Shown piece after piece: positions 43,004 through 52,246 of a DNA stretch of 64,000 bases. The position numbers were made by a program, and so were the translations under genes. The DNA comes from Micromonospora sp. NBC_01796 (GTDB lineage Bacteria; Actinomycetota; Actinomycetes; Mycobacteriales; Micromonosporaceae): positions 7,796,001 to 7,860,000 of the forward strand of contig NZ_CP109078.1 of the NCBI RefSeq assembly GCF_035917455.1. The letters run 5' to 3'. The notes below the pieces were generated by a model. It saw nothing but the letters and a program-made list of their open reading frames with translations. It did not search any database and was not told the DNA's origin. Each line of letters begins with the position of its first letter. Position 1 is the first letter of the stretch.

Positions 43004-44677
43004 TCAGGAGTTGGGCTTGAGGTGCAGGACGACGTCGACCGCGTTCGGTTGCGTCGGCTGCGCCGGCGCGTACGGGTTCTGGTCGTCCGGCCAGCCCACC
43101 CAGTTCTTCGTGACGTAGGCGCCACCGGCGTTGTCCGCGCCGACCGGGATCATCGGCATCTGCTCGACGAAGATCTTCTGGAGCGTGTTCATCGCGGTGG
43201 TACGGGCGGCGTCGTCGGGGGCGCTGGCGTAGTCCTCCAGTGCCTTGGTCGCCTCGGGGCTGTTGAACCGACCGAAGTTGCCCTGCGGCGACGCGGTGCC
43301 GATCGGCTTGAGCAGCCGACCATCCATGATCGTCTGGTAGATGTCGTACGGGGTGGCGCCACCGTTGGTCCAGCGGAAGCTGGCCTCGAAGTTGCCCTCC
43401 TCGACCGAGGTGAACCAGGCGTCCTGGTTGGCCTTCTCCACCGTCGCGGCGATGCCGATCTGGGAGAGGTTGTCCTTCACGATCTCCAGGCTGGTGATGT
43501 AGTCGGACCAGCCGGCGGGGTCGCTCAGCTTCAGGGTGACCGGCTTGCCGGTCGGGTCCTTCAGGACGTTGCCCTCGAGCTTGAAGCCGGCACCGGTGAG
43601 CAGCGTCTTGGCACCCTCGACGTCGACCTTGTGGGTCTGGCCCTTGTACTCCGGGGCGATGAACGACTCGCCGGCCGGCAGCGGGATGCCGGTCACCGAG
43701 GTCACCTCGGGGTGGAAGTACGCCGCCTCGGCCTGGACGAAGATGTCGTTGCGGTTGATCACCATGTTCATCGCCCGGCGCAGGACCGGGTTGTCGAACG
43801 GCTTGCGGGTGACGTTGATGTAGAGACCGTGGATGCCCAGTACGGACGCCGGCCACACCTTGTTGAACTCGGGGTTCTTGTCCACGTAGACGGTCTTGTA
43901 GTTCGGGATGAAGACGAAGCTCCACTCCGACTCGCCGTTGGCCAGTGCGGTGGTCTGCGCGTTGTTGTCGTTGTACGACGTGTAGCGCAGCTCCTTGACC
44001 TTGGGCAGCTCCTGCCAGTAGTTGTCCCGCACCGTCAGCGTGGTGGTCTGCGGCGTGAACGACTTCAGCGTGTACGGGCCGGTACCGACCGGGTTCTTGT
44101 TGATGTCGGTGGCCGGGTCGGCGATGGTCGACCAGATGTGCTTGGGCACCATCGGGATGGTGGTGAGGATCTTGTGCTGGTTGACGAACTGCGGCGCGCC
44201 GAAGTTCACCGTGACCGTGTTACCGCTGGTCGTGATGTCCTGAAGCGGCAGGGCGTTGATGTTCAGCGCCTCGGTCTTCTTGATCAGCTCCCAGGTGAAC
44301 GCGACGTCCTCGGCGCTGAACGGCTTGCCGTCGGACCACTTGACGCCGTCGCGGATGGTGAGCGCGAGGGTCTTGTAACCGTTGGTCCACTCCGCCTTGG
44401 TGGCCAGCCACGGCTTGCCCGCGTCGGACGGGCGGATCAGGTTATCCATGATCAGCGGCTCGTAGATCATCCAGCGGTAGCCGAGGGACGCGGCGGACGC
44501 GGAGGTCAGGAACGGGTTGTGGTTCTCGGTCTGCGGACCGTTGGGCATGCCGATATTCAGTACGGACGGGGCGTTGTTCCCGTCCCGGTTCGCGTTCGGG
44601 CTGTCGCCGCAGGCGGCGAGCACACCGACCGCCATCACGCTGGCGAGGGCGACCGCGAGAGTGCGCCTGACGTGCAT
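43004..44677 (-). CDS. Family 5 extracellular solute-binding lipoprotein
   Basis: Substrate receptor of the importer, 557 residues. Lipoprotein signal with lipobox LAAC (Cys about residue 23). SBP_bac_5 signatures: [32 protein letters not shown], and [15 protein letters not shown]. Aromatic-rich segments (WYKT/NYWQ-type, [10 protein letters not shown]) fit sugar stacking, and family 5 proteins for cello- and laminari-oligosaccharides are known in Thermotoga. GGGAGG precedes the ATG. A LacI-type palindrome lies about 80 bases upstream, so the operon starts here. Confidence 0.94.
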   Translation of the reverse strand: MHVRRTLAVALASVMAVGVLAACGDSPNANRDGNNAPSVLNIGMPNGPQTENHNPFLTSASAASLGYRWMIYEPLIMDNLIRPSDAGKPWLATKAEWTNGYKTLALTIRDGVKWSDGKPFSAEDVAFTWELIKKTEALNINALPLQDITTSGNTVTVNFGAPQFVNQHKILTTIPMVPKHIWSTIADPATDINKNPVGTGPYTLKSFTPQTTTLTVRDNYWQELPKVKELRYTSYNDNNAQTTALANGESEWSFVFIPNYKTVYVDKNPEFNKVWPASVLGIHGLYINVTRKPFDNPVLRRAMNMVINRNDIFVQAEAAYFHPEVTSVTGIPLPAGESFIAPEYKGQTHKVDVEGAKTLLTGAGFKLEGNVLKDPTGKPVTLKLSDPAGWSDYITSLEIVKDNLSQIGIAATVEKANQDAWFTSVEEGNFEASFRWTNGGATPYDIYQTIMDGRLLKPIGTASPQGNFGRFNSPEATKALEDYASAPDDAARTTAMNTLQKIFVEQMPMIPVGADNAGGAYVTKNWVGWPDDQNPYAPAQPTQPNAVDVVLHLKPNS

Positions 44678-44758
44678 GTATTCCTCCCTGTGTCGTGGTG
44701 GTGAGGGTGGTCATGGGATGAGCGGGAAAGGCGTTCTGACAGGTGCCGGCCGATCGGT

Positions 44759-44768
44759 AGAGCGCTCT
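44759..44768. promoter_or_regulatory. LacI-family operator candidate AGAGCGCTCT
   Basis: Perfect 10-bp palindrome with a central CG, in the leader of the binding-protein gene. It resembles the CebR site of Streptomyces (TGGGAGCGCTCCCA) in the core GAGCGCTC. It should be the site by which the adjacent LacI regulator represses the importer and glucosidase operon. Confidence 0.7.
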
Positions 44769-44805
44769 CACGATCGGGTAGGCGGGTCCGGAGGATCTTG
44801 GTTGC

Positions 44806-44897
44806 GGTGGGGGGTGAGGTGGGGTGGAGCCGGTGGGGTGGTCCGGTGGAGCCGGGCGGACCGGTCGGGGGTGGGAACCGGTCGGGGTCGGGTGGGG
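44806..44897 (+). other. G-rich spacer with potential quadruplex
   Basis: The spacer between the LacI gene stop and the importer promoter is extremely G-rich on the plus strand, with at least nine runs of three or more G; 44867-44897 has five such runs with mostly 1-2 base loops and one 8-base loop. It may be a terminator-like or quadruplex-forming tract for the minus-strand LacI transcript. Confidence 0.35.
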
Positions 44898-45902
44898 TCA
44901 GGCGGGAACCATGGTGGAGGCTCGGACGATCAACGTGGTGGGTAGCACGTGCGGGGCGTCGGGCAGCGGGGTGCCGTCGAAGTACGCGAGCAGCATCCGC
45001 GCCGCCGCCTCGCCCATCTGACGCATCGGCTGGTGCACCGTGGTCAGCGGCGGATCGGTGTGCGAGGCGTACGGGATGTCGTCGAAGCCGACCAGTGCGA
45101 CGTCCTCCGGCACCCGACGGCCCGCCTCCCGGATGGCCAGCAGGGCACCGGCCGCCGACAGGTCGTTGTGGGCGAACACGGCGTCGAACTCGACCCCGTC
45201 GGCCAACATCTGCTTGACCACCGCCCGACCCCGGTCGAAGGTGAAGTCACCCTCCACCACGAGCCTCGGGTCCAACGGCAGGCCCGCCTCGGCGTAGACG
45301 TCACCGAACCCGGCCATCCGCTCCTGGGTGCAGCCGAACGGTTCGATGCCGGTGATGACCAGCGGCCGGCGTCGGCCGAGTTCCAGCAGGTGGCGGGCTG
45401 CGGCGGCGCCTCCGCTGCGGTTGGTGGTGGCCACCGAGGGGAAGAGCGGCTGGTGGCCACGGTCGTCGATGAGCACCACCGGCAGGCCGCGGGCGTGCAG
45501 GTCGGTGATGTAGTCGAGGGTGCCCTCGGGCTCGATCACCAGCAGGCCGTCGAACGACTTCGCGGAGACCTGCGAGGCGAACTGCCGCATCGACTCCTCA
45601 CCCCGGTTGCAGGTGAACAGCAGCAACCCGTAGCCCTCGGTCTCCACCACGTCCACCGCGCCCTGCAGCACCTCGCCCATCCAGGGCCAGGTCAGTGACG
45701 GGACCAGCATGCCGACCACCCGGGTACGACCCCGGGCCAACCCGACCGCCCGCGCGCTCGGTACGTAGCCCAGTTCCTCGATCACCCGGCGCACCCGCGC
45801 CGCCGTCTGCACGTCGAGTTCACCCTTGCCGTTGAGCACCCGGGAGACCGTGGTCTTGCTGACCCCGGCTCGGGCCGCGACGTCGGCGATGGTGATCGGC
45901 AC
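44898..45902 (-). CDS. LacI-family transcriptional regulator of the glucan locus
   Basis: Protein of 334 residues. Helix-turn-helix at residues 2-23 ([25 protein letters not shown]), hinge near 45-57, then a periplasmic-binding-protein-like effector domain with [39 protein letters not shown] and [28 protein letters not shown] 45902 has AAGGGGC upstream and starts the DNA-binding domain as usual. It should bind the sites at 44759-44768 and 45942-45965 and be released by a glucan-derived oligosaccharide such as cellobiose (family inference). Confidence 0.95.
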   Translation of the reverse strand: MPITIADVAARAGVSKTTVSRVLNGKGELDVQTAARVRRVIEELGYVPSARAVGLARGRTRVVGMLVPSLTWPWMGEVLQGAVDVVETEGYGLLLFTCNRGEESMRQFASQVSAKSFDGLLVIEPEGTLDYITDLHARGLPVVLIDDRGHQPLFPSVATTNRSGGAAAARHLLELGRRRPLVITGIEPFGCTQERMAGFGDVYAEAGLPLDPRLVVEGDFTFDRGRAVVKQMLADGVEFDAVFAHNDLSAAGALLAIREAGRRVPEDVALVGFDDIPYASHTDPPLTTVHQPMRQMGEAAARMLLAYFDGTPLPDAPHVLPTTLIVRASTMVPA

Positions 45903-46265
45903 TGGGTGCCCCTTCGTGTCGGGACGGTTAACGGCTGGTTCGGAACCGGTTGCGGAAGCGGTTCCGGGCCGAGTCAACCGGAGTGACGAGGGCCACGTCA
46001 ATCACGGTCGCGTAACAAAACTGATTTCTAAACAAACCTTGCAGTTAGCTGGACGGGCGTGTTACCTCTTCATCACCGTCGATGCGCGCAGCCGCATCAC
46101 GGGCTCCATCCCGACGACCACGGGCATCGCACCCCGGCCGACCAGCGCTTGCGTCCCCACCGGCCGTGGCCCGTCCTCGTCGGCCGGGCGGTGACCGCCC
46201 GCGTCGAACGGGCGCGGTGCGCCCCACCGTCCGCCGAGAAAACTCCTCGCGGAAGGGGAAATTCT
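45903..46265. other. Divergent regulator/GH30 intergenic region
   Basis: About 360 bases between the LacI gene and GH30 gene. It holds the tandem LacI-type sites near its left end, then an AT-richer stretch around 46010-46050 that probably contains the GH30 promoter. No gene seen. Confidence 0.65.
45942..45965. promoter_or_regulatory. Tandem LacI-family operator-like sites
   Basis: GGAACCGGTT (45942-45951) and GGAAGCGGTTCC (45954-45965) both fit the GGAANCGNTTCC pattern of LacI-family sites, with centres about 13 bases apart. They lie 40 bases before the LacI start and about 300 before the GH30 start, so autoregulation and control of the divergent glycosidase are plausible. Confidence 0.6.
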
Positions 46266-48185
46266 GTGCCATCGACAGCGACTCCACCGCTCGTCGCACC
46301 CACCCGCCCCACCGGACCGACCCGCCGACGCGCGATCCAGGCCACCCTGCTGGCCTGTTGCCTGGTCGCCACCGGGCTGGCCGTGCTCCGGGCACCCGCG
46401 GCCTTCGCCGCCGGCGAGCAGGTCAACATCTGGCTGACCACGACCTCGGACGCCCGTGGTCGTACGGTCACCCGTGGCCTGCAACCGCAGACCCCGATCG
46501 CCTTCGCCGCCAGCAGCGGCACCGGCAACCAGACCCTCACCGTCAACGAGAACACCACGTACCAGCAGTTCGAGGGGGCGGGGGCCTCGTTCACCGACAC
46601 CGCCGCCTGGCTCATCAACGGCAGCGGGGCACTCAGCCAGAGCACCCGGGACACCGTGATGCGCCAACTCTTCGACCCGGTGAACGGAATCGGCCTCAGC
46701 TTCACCCGCAATCCGATGGGCGCGTCCGACCTGGCCCGGTTCAGCTACTCGTACGACGACACGTGTTGCGATCTCAACGACTTCTCGCTCAGCCGGGACA
46801 GCGACGTGATGGCGTTGACCAAGCAGGCCAAGAGTCTCAACCCGGCACTGAAGGTGATGGCGTCTCCCTGGAGCGCGCCGGGTTGGATGAAGGACAACAA
46901 CAGCATGACCCAGGGGTGGCTGCAGTGGCAGCACTACCCGACCTACGCCCAGTACTTCGCCCGGTACGTGCAGGGCTACGCCGCCCAGGGCGTGAAAATC
47001 GACTACGTGACCGCGCAGAACGAACCGACCTGCTGCGCGGGTTACCCCTCGATGCAGTGGAACGCCGCCGGGTTGCAGGAGTTCACCAAGAACCACCTCT
47101 ACCCGGCGTTCCGCAACGCCGGGATCAACACCAAGGTGCTGGTGCACGACTGGAACTGGGACGGTTACCAGGAATGGGCCGCCCCACTGGTCAACGACCC
47201 GGCGATCCGCAACGACCCGCTCTTCGGCGGAATCGCCTGGCACGGGTACGGCGGGAACGTCAGCACCCAGACCACGGTGCACAACCAGTTCCCGAACGTG
47301 AACGCGTACATGACCGAGCACTCGGGCGGCGACTGGATCGCCAACCAACAGACCGAGGACATGCTGAACCTGGTCGACTACACCCGCAACTGGGACCGTA
47401 GCTGGATCAAATGGAGTCTGGCGCTGGACCAGAACCAGGGTCCGCACAACGGCGGTTGCGGTACCTGTACCGGCCTGGTAACCGTGCACAACGGGGACAG
47501 CCGGCACGGCCAGGTCGACTACACGATCGAGTACTACACGATGGGGCACCTGACCAAGTTCGTGAAGCCGGGCGCCTACCGGATCGACTCCACCGGCAAC
47601 GCTTCGGTGCTGAACGTGGCCTGGAAGAACCCGGACGGTTCGAAGGCGCTGATCGCGTACAACAACACCGGCAGCACCCAGAACGTCAAGGTGAACTGGG
47701 GAAACCAGTCCTTCACCTACCCCCTGCCGACGAAGACCTCGGCCACCTTCACCTGGGGCGGGACGCCCGGCACCGGGCCGACCACTCCCCCGCCCTCGGG
47801 CCCGACCGGACAGATCACCGGGCTCGCCGGAAAATGCGTCGACATCGCCGGCGCCAGCTCCGCCGACGGCACGGCGGTGCAGTTGTACGGATGCAACGCA
47901 ACGACCGCCCAGCGGTGGACCCGAGCCGCCGACGGAACCCTGCGCGCACTCGGGAAATGCCTCGACATCAGCGCCGGGTCGACGGCCAACGGTGCCCGCG
48001 TGCAGCTCTACACGTGTAACGGCTCCGGTGCCCAGCAGTGGACCTGGACCGCCGGGCGGGACCTGGTCAATCCGCAGGCGAACAAGTGCCTGGACGTGAC
48101 GGGTAACACCAGCGCCGACGGCACGCCGCTGCAGATCTGGAGCTGCACGGGCGCCGGAAACCAGAAATGGACCCTCCCGGCTTAG
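46266..48185 (+). CDS. Secreted GH30 glycosidase with C-terminal ricin-type lectin (CBM13)
   Basis: Extracellular enzyme, 639 residues. GTG 46266 with AAGGGGA upstream. Signal peptide to about residue 48 (RAPAAFAAG). GH30 catalytic module about 85-500: QFEGAGASFTDTAAWLI, SFTRNPMGASDLARFSYSYDD, acid/base Glu253 in TAQNEPTCC, nucleophile Glu351 in YMTEHSGG. A PT/GP linker leads to a ricin B-lectin domain (516-639) with three repeats of C-x-D-I/V plus QQW/QRW. Subfamily resembles endo-beta-1,6-glucanases/glucosylceramidase-like GH30; xylanase activity is less likely. Three Cys-rich loops suggest disulfides. It probably breaks down beta-glucan for the adjacent importer. Confidence 0.93.
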   Translation: MPSTATPPLVAPTRPTGPTRRRAIQATLLACCLVATGLAVLRAPAAFAAGEQVNIWLTTTSDARGRTVTRGLQPQTPIAFAASSGTGNQTLTVNENTTYQQFEGAGASFTDTAAWLINGSGALSQSTRDTVMRQLFDPVNGIGLSFTRNPMGASDLARFSYSYDDTCCDLNDFSLSRDSDVMALTKQAKSLNPALKVMASPWSAPGWMKDNNSMTQGWLQWQHYPTYAQYFARYVQGYAAQGVKIDYVTAQNEPTCCAGYPSMQWNAAGLQEFTKNHLYPAFRNAGINTKVLVHDWNWDGYQEWAAPLVNDPAIRNDPLFGGIAWHGYGGNVSTQTTVHNQFPNVNAYMTEHSGGDWIANQQTEDMLNLVDYTRNWDRSWIKWSLALDQNQGPHNGGCGTCTGLVTVHNGDSRHGQVDYTIEYYTMGHLTKFVKPGAYRIDSTGNASVLNVAWKNPDGSKALIAYNNTGSTQNVKVNWGNQSFTYPLPTKTSATFTWGGTPGTGPTTPPPSGPTGQITGLAGKCVDIAGASSADGTAVQLYGCNATTAQRWTRAADGTLRALGKCLDISAGSTANGARVQLYTCNGSGAQQWTWTAGRDLVNPQANKCLDVTGNTSADGTPLQIWSCTGAGNQKWTLPA

Positions 48186-48216
48186 TAAGCGCGGAGCACT
48201 TCGTACCGTACCGGCA

Positions 48217-48254
48217 GCCGCCGGCGCCCACCGAACCGGGAGGGCGTCGGCGGC
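48217..48254 (+). terminator. Hairpin terminator after GH30 gene
   Basis: GCCGCCGGCGCCC pairs with GGGCGTCGGCGGC (one mismatch or bulge) across an 11-12 base loop, 31 bases after the GH30 stop. This separates GH30 from lsr2 copy 2. Confidence 0.75.
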
Positions 48255-48313
48255 TTCGCTTATGCCGGTCGGAGGAGTTTCCGGGCCGCTCCGGACGCCC
48301 GCGCCACTCGGGC

Positions 48314-48357
48314 AATGGGGGGAACGTTGCGAAATCAGTGATTGATGAGTCAAACTC
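48314..48357 (+). promoter_or_regulatory. Conserved lsr2 upstream block, copy 2
   Basis: AATGG, five bases, ACGTTGC, GAA, a 10-base gap, GATGAG, two bases, AAACTC; counterpart of 6189-6231. Here GATGAGT and ACTCATC (48344-48360) also form a 7-bp inverted repeat with a CAA centre, not preserved in copy 1. Confidence 0.55.
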
Positions 48358-48396
48358 ATCACCTGGAACCCCATTGTTCACGTGGAGTGATCAACC

Positions 48397-48744
48397 ATGG
48401 CTAAAAAGGTAATCACCGTCCTGACCGACGACCTCGATGGCGGCGAGGCCGACCGCACCGTCGAGTTCGGGCTCGACGGCGTCAGCTACACCATTGATCT
48501 GTCCGAAGAGAACGCGGGCAAGCTCCGCAAGGTGCTCGACCCGTACATCGCGGCAGGAACCCGCGTCGGTCGCGGCGGCGTGGAAAGCCGTCGGCCGGCT
48601 CGGCGCAGCGGCAACGCGGCACCGACCCGCAGCGACCGCGACCAGAACAAGGCGATCCGCGAATGGGCGTCGAAGAACGGCTACGACGTTTCCGAGCGCG
48701 GCCGGATTCCGGCTTCCGTGGTCGAGGCCTACAACAACCACTGA
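48397..48744 (+). CDS. lsr2: Lsr2 nucleoid-associated protein, copy 2
   Basis: Second Lsr2, 115 residues. It starts [20 protein letters not shown], with an N-terminal dimerisation domain, a basic linker ([11 protein letters not shown]) and a C-terminal AT-DNA-binding domain [19 protein letters not shown] with the RGR hook. GGAG lies about eight bases upstream. Differences to copy 1 cluster in the linker and extreme C-terminus, so the two may differ in oligomerisation or target choice. Presence of two paralogs is common in Streptomyces and relatives. Confidence 0.97.
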   Translation: MAKKVITVLTDDLDGGEADRTVEFGLDGVSYTIDLSEENAGKLRKVLDPYIAAGTRVGRGGVESRRPARRSGNAAPTRSDRDQNKAIREWASKNGYDVSERGRIPASVVEAYNNH

Positions 48745-48777
48745 GCGGGCGGCTCAGGAGGTACGGATAACACGGGA

Positions 48778-48795
48778 GATGCCCGGCGGGGCATC
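48778..48795 (+). terminator. Hairpin after lsr2 copy 2
   Basis: GATGCCC and GGGCATC form a 7-bp perfect stem with a GGCG loop followed by a C run, 33 bases past the stop. Probable weak terminator. Confidence 0.5.
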
Positions 48796-49213
48796 CCCCG
48801 ATATCGACCGCCTCCGGAGTCGGGCCCGGCCTACCCATCGTCGGTGAGCCGGGCTCGCAAGCCCATGCGCTGGAAATTGCACCACACCAAAGATCCCCGA
48901 CGACGGTTCCGTACGCACTGCGACTCCACCCGTCGTCACCGCAACCGGGCATACGCGGCGTAACGAACCGAGACTGAAACCCGACGGTCGCATGCCGGGT
49001 ACGCATCCCGCGACGGTTACCCGGCGGCAGATCACGGGCACGTTGACCAGGCATTCCTGCCGTTCTGAGGCAGCGCCATTCGGCCCGTTTGCAGTAGAAC
49101 GACATCCCGGTGACCGGGCACACAATGTCACCTTGCCGACCCGGTATTCGCTATCCCGGCAACGGAAGCGGCTCCTGACTCGAGTGCACACCACTCATTG
49201 AAGGGAGTCGACC

Positions 49214-49306
49214 TTGTCTGCCAAGGAACCGACCGGGGAAGCATCTTGCTCGGCGCAAGCCGCCGAGGGAGCTGCGCTATCCGGAGGTGGTCGGTCCGCC
49301 GCTTGA
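49214..49306 (+). CDS. Possible small peptide, 30 residues
   Basis: TTG start with AAGGGAG six bases upstream, an excellent Shine-Dalgarno. The frame encodes a 30-residue Ala/Gly/Ser/Glu-rich peptide beginning MSAKEPTGEASC and ends 32 bases before the HAD gene. It has one cysteine. No family recognised and no modification enzyme nearby. It could be a leader peptide for the HAD gene or a chance frame. Confidence 0.3.
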   Translation: MSAKEPTGEASCSAQAAEGAALSGGGRSAA

Positions 49307-49338
49307 CCCGCGACCGTGGTCCCGACCAGCATGGACGG

Positions 49339-50073
49339 ATGCGCGCGGTCGTCTTCGACTTCTTCGGCACCCTGACCGATCCGGCGGCCGAGTCCGAGCG
49401 CCGGGCGGCCTTCGGCGACACGGCGGCGGCGCTCGGCGTACCGGCCGAGGTGTTCTGGGCCCGGATGGGCAGCACGTTCACCGCACGCGCCACCGGCCGC
49501 TACGGGGGCACCGCCGCGACGCTGCGCGCGATCGCCCGCGAGTGCGGAGCCGACCCCGACGACAACCAACTGGACCTGGCCGTACGCGTACAGCACGACG
49601 GTGCGGGGCGGGTCCGGCGTCCCCGTACCGGTGTTCTCGACCTCCTCGGCGAACTGCGCATCCGAGGTTTCCGGCTCGCCCTGCTCAGCGACTGCGCCAG
49701 TGAACTGTGCGAACGGTGGGACGACACCCCGTACGCGCCGTATCTCGACGCCACCGTCTTCTCCTGGCAGGAGGGCTGCCGCAAGCCGGATCCACGGCTG
49801 TACGCCACCGCCGCCGCCCGGTTGGGCGTACCGGCGGACGGGTGCTGGTTCGTCGGGGACGGTGGCAGCCGGGAGCATTCGGGCGCCCTCGCCGCCGGTA
49901 TGCGGCCGGTGCTGGTGACCAATGCGCTGGTGCCTTCCTCGGCCGGTCACCGCGACGACCCCGATCCGGTCCGGCCGGAGCATGTCGTCGACGATCCGGC
50001 CGAACTGCCCGCGCTGCTCGGGTGGCCGACGTCCGGGGTCCACGCCGGCCGGCAGCCGGACCCGGTGGGCTGA
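49339..50073 (+). CDS. HAD-superfamily hydrolase
   Basis: Protein of 244 residues. Motif I VVFDFFGTLTDP (nucleophile Asp7), motif II LALLSDCAS, motif III lysine in GCRKPDPRLYATAAARLG, and motif IV FVGDGGSREHSGALAAGM. The usual second Asp of DxDGT is Phe9, as in haloacid-dehalogenase-type members (DxYGT/DxFGT), so a classic phosphatase mechanism is less certain. The ATG at 49339 starts the conserved fold; earlier in-frame codons encode non-conserved sequence. Substrate unknown; it stands alone. Confidence 0.9.
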   Translation: MRAVVFDFFGTLTDPAAESERRAAFGDTAAALGVPAEVFWARMGSTFTARATGRYGGTAATLRAIARECGADPDDNQLDLAVRVQHDGAGRVRRPRTGVLDLLGELRIRGFRLALLSDCASELCERWDDTPYAPYLDATVFSWQEGCRKPDPRLYATAAARLGVPADGCWFVGDGGSREHSGALAAGMRPVLVTNALVPSSAGHRDDPDPVRPEHVVDDPAELPALLGWPTSGVHAGRQPDPVG

Positions 50074-50106
50074 GCCAGCCCGCCACCGGCGCCCGACGGT
50101 GTTACG

Positions 50107-50763
50107 TCAGCGGGTCGGCAACGAGATCACGGCGAGGAGCAGTCCGTGGTCGACCAGCCAACGCCCGCTGAACCCGGTGAGCGGCACACCGTCGACCAGC
50201 GGACCGGGCACCAGCAGTACGGCGGTGAAGGTGCCGGCCGGGTCGACCTCGATCTCGGCCTCGTGGAAGTCCAGCCACCGCCGGGCGAGCGGGAACCAGG
50301 CCTTGTAGACCGCCTCCTTGGCACAGAAGAGCAACCGGTCCCAGCAGATCGACGGATAGGCCCCGGCGAGTTGTGCCAGCCGGGCGACCTCGGCCGGCAG
50401 CGCGACCGCGGCGAGCACCCCGGACGGCAGCGGCTGGTGGGGTTCGGCGTCGATGCCGATCGTCACCAGGTCGGTGGTCCGGGCCACGGCCGCGGCCCGG
50501 TAGCCGTCGCAGTGGGTGATGCTGCCCACCACACCGGCGGGCCAGCGCGGTTCGCGTTGCGGGCCGGGCAGCAGTGGCGCCGGTGGAAAGCCCAGTTCGG
50601 CGAGGGCCTGGCGGGCGCAGCGGCGGGCAGTGACGAACTCGTTGCGTCGCTTGTCGACGGCGTTGGCCAGCAGTGCCTCCTCCTCGGGAAAGAGGAGTCC
50701 GGGCAGGCTGTCGTCGAAGGCCTCCACGGCGACCACCGGCGCGGAGAGCAGTCGTTCGATCAC
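50107..50763 (-). CDS. 4-prime-phosphopantetheinyl transferase (PptT/EntD type)
   Basis: Protein of 218 residues. Transfers phosphopantetheine from CoA to carrier proteins of polyketide, non-ribosomal peptide and fatty acid synthases. Signatures: FPEEEALLANAVDKRRNEFVTARRCARQAL (EntD-type N-terminus), GSITHCDGYRAA, the Mg ligands Asp105 and Glu107 in IGIDAEPH, and Lys149-Glu150 in FCAKEAVYKAW. GTG 50763 overlaps the upstream metallophosphoesterase stop as GTGA. In mycobacteria the PptT gene is likewise coupled to PptH, the opposing hydrolase. Confidence 0.95.
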   Translation of the reverse strand: MIERLLSAPVVAVEAFDDSLPGLLFPEEEALLANAVDKRRNEFVTARRCARQALAELGFPPAPLLPGPQREPRWPAGVVGSITHCDGYRAAAVARTTDLVTIGIDAEPHQPLPSGVLAAVALPAEVARLAQLAGAYPSICWDRLLFCAKEAVYKAWFPLARRWLDFHEAEIEVDPAGTFTAVLLVPGPLVDGVPLTGFSGRWLVDHGLLLAVISLPTR

Positions 50764-51608
50764 CGGGGCGACTGCCCGTCGCCGAGCAGCCGGACCGGTA
50801 TCCGCGGCGGCTGCTCGCGGCGCTGCCATTCGCGCGGATAGCCGAGCGAGACCTCCTCGAACCGGACCCCGTCGTGCCAGGTGGTACGCGGAATGTGCAG
50901 GTGGCCGTAGACCGCCACCGCGGCCCGGAAGCGCAGGTGCCAGTCGGCGGTCCGGTCGGTCCCGCACCACTGCGCGAACTCGGGGTACCGCAGCACGTCG
51001 GTCGGCTCGCGGACCAGCGGATAGTGGTTGACCAGGACGGTCGGGATGTTCGGGTCGCAGGCGGCGAGCCGGCGTTCGGTCTGCTCGACCCGCGCCCAGC
51101 ACCACTGTTCCCGGCTCGGGTACGGGTCGGGGTGCAGCACGAACTCGTCGGTGCAGACCACACCCACCTCGTACGCCCGCGCCAGCGACGCCTCCTTGGT
51201 GTGCAGGCCCGGCATCCGGAACGAGTAGTCGTAGAGCAGGAACAGTGGCGCCACGGTGACCGGACCGCCGGTGCCGCGCCAGACCGGGTACTCGTCCTCG
51301 GGGGTGACCACGCCGATCGACCGGCACATCCGTACCAGATGCTGGTAGCGCGCCTCGCCGCGAAGCTGGACCGGATCCTCGGCCGGTGTCCACAGTTCGT
51401 GGTTGCCGGGCGCCCAGATCACCTTGGCGAACCGCCCGGCCAGCCCGGTCAGGACCGACTCGATGTCGGCGGCCATCTCCCCCACGTCGCCGGCCACGAT
51501 CAGCCAGTCGTCGTCGGACTCCGGCCGCAGCTCGTCGGAAATCCGGCGATTTTCCTTGTAGGCGACATGAAGGTCACTCACCGCGAAAAGGTGACCGGTC
51601 ACCGGCAT
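50760..51608 (-). CDS. Metallophosphoesterase, predicted PptH-like phosphopantetheinyl hydrolase
   Basis: Calcineurin-like phosphoesterase, 282 residues. Metal-binding motifs in order: VSDLHVAY (DxH), IVAGDVGE (GD), APGNHELW (GNHE), VNHYPL and YGHLHIP. ATG 51608 has GGAG upstream; the frame extends 30 bases further without need. Its stop overlaps the PptT-type gene. In M. tuberculosis the equivalent gene pair encodes PptT and PptH, where PptH removes phosphopantetheine from carrier proteins; by analogy this pair may set the level of holo-carrier proteins. Confidence 0.9.
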   Translation of the reverse strand: MPVTGHLFAVSDLHVAYKENRRISDELRPESDDDWLIVAGDVGEMAADIESVLTGLAGRFAKVIWAPGNHELWTPAEDPVQLRGEARYQHLVRMCRSIGVVTPEDEYPVWRGTGGPVTVAPLFLLYDYSFRMPGLHTKEASLARAYEVGVVCTDEFVLHPDPYPSREQWCWARVEQTERRLAACDPNIPTVLVNHYPLVREPTDVLRYPEFAQWCGTDRTADWHLRFRAAVAVYGHLHIPRTTWHDGVRFEEVSLGYPREWQRREQPPRIPVRLLGDGQSPR

Positions 51609-51832
51609 GCTCCACTCTTCACCGCACCAGCCTCGCATCCCGGCGGCACGAACGCGATATTGACGCGAGTCAGGTCACGCGGGCGCGGCTCGGGGGTGCC
51701 CGGACGCCCCGCCGGCCGGATGTCACGATGGATGGGTGCGTCAGCTGCCCGCCGGGTCCCGGCAACCGCGAACGCTCCGACCGGAGCCGCAGCGCCCCGC
51801 CACCCCCGGCCCGAACCGGTGGGCGGGCCGTC

Positions 51833-52231
51833 ATGCCTGAGCGGACGGGCGGGCGCCGTTGGTCGACGCCGAGCGGCTGCGCGTTGACCGTCTGTCGCGG
51901 CTGCTGTTGCGGCTCCGCGCGCAAGCATCCGGACGTCGACCACGCCCGCCAGGTCGTCCGGCTCCGGGCCGAGGTCGGTGCCGAGCATCGGGTACGCGTC
52001 ACCGACGACTGCCTCGACGCGTGCGAGCGGTCGAACGTGGTGGTCGTACATCCGTCACCGGCGGGGCGGGCGGCCGGTGCCCGTCCGGTCTGGTTCGGCT
52101 TCGTGCTCGACGACACGGCGGTGGACGACATCGCCGCCTGGGTACGCGCCGGTGGCCCCGGCGTCGCCCCGCTCCCCGCCGTCCTGGAGCTGTACGCGGT
52201 CGCGCCTCCCGGTCCCGCCGCCCGGCGCTGA
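51833..52231 (+). CDS. Thioredoxin-like 2Fe-2S ferredoxin-domain protein
   Basis: Protein of about 132 residues. Cysteines in CALTVCRGCCCGSARKHP and DDCLDACERSNVVVVHPS form the C-x-n-C...C-x3-C arrangement of (2Fe-2S) thioredoxin-like ferredoxins; GARPVWFGFVLDDTAVDDIAAWV is a C-terminal part shared by actinobacterial homologues. Probably a cytoplasmic redox or regulatory protein. ATG 51833 was chosen; upstream in-frame Met codons such as the one near 51731 are possible. Confidence 0.82.
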   Translation: MPERTGGRRWSTPSGCALTVCRGCCCGSARKHPDVDHARQVVRLRAEVGAEHRVRVTDDCLDACERSNVVVVHPSPAGRAAGARPVWFGFVLDDTAVDDIAAWVRAGGPGVAPLPAVLELYAVAPPGPAARR

Positions 52232-52246
52232 CCCGGGCGCACGGAA

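Larger units (their letters stand above)
48745..49338. other. Long intergenic region after lsr2 copy 2
   Basis: About 590 bases. Early part: a small hairpin after lsr2. Middle (48850-49190): no gene with convincing codon bias, though some short frames are open. Late part: one short frame with a strong ribosome binding site (49214-49306) and the leader of the HAD gene. Confidence 0.6.

Noticed and set aside
48992-49201. 69-codon frame after lsr2 copy 2
   Set aside because: No ribosome binding site, no motif, atypical codon usage for this genome.
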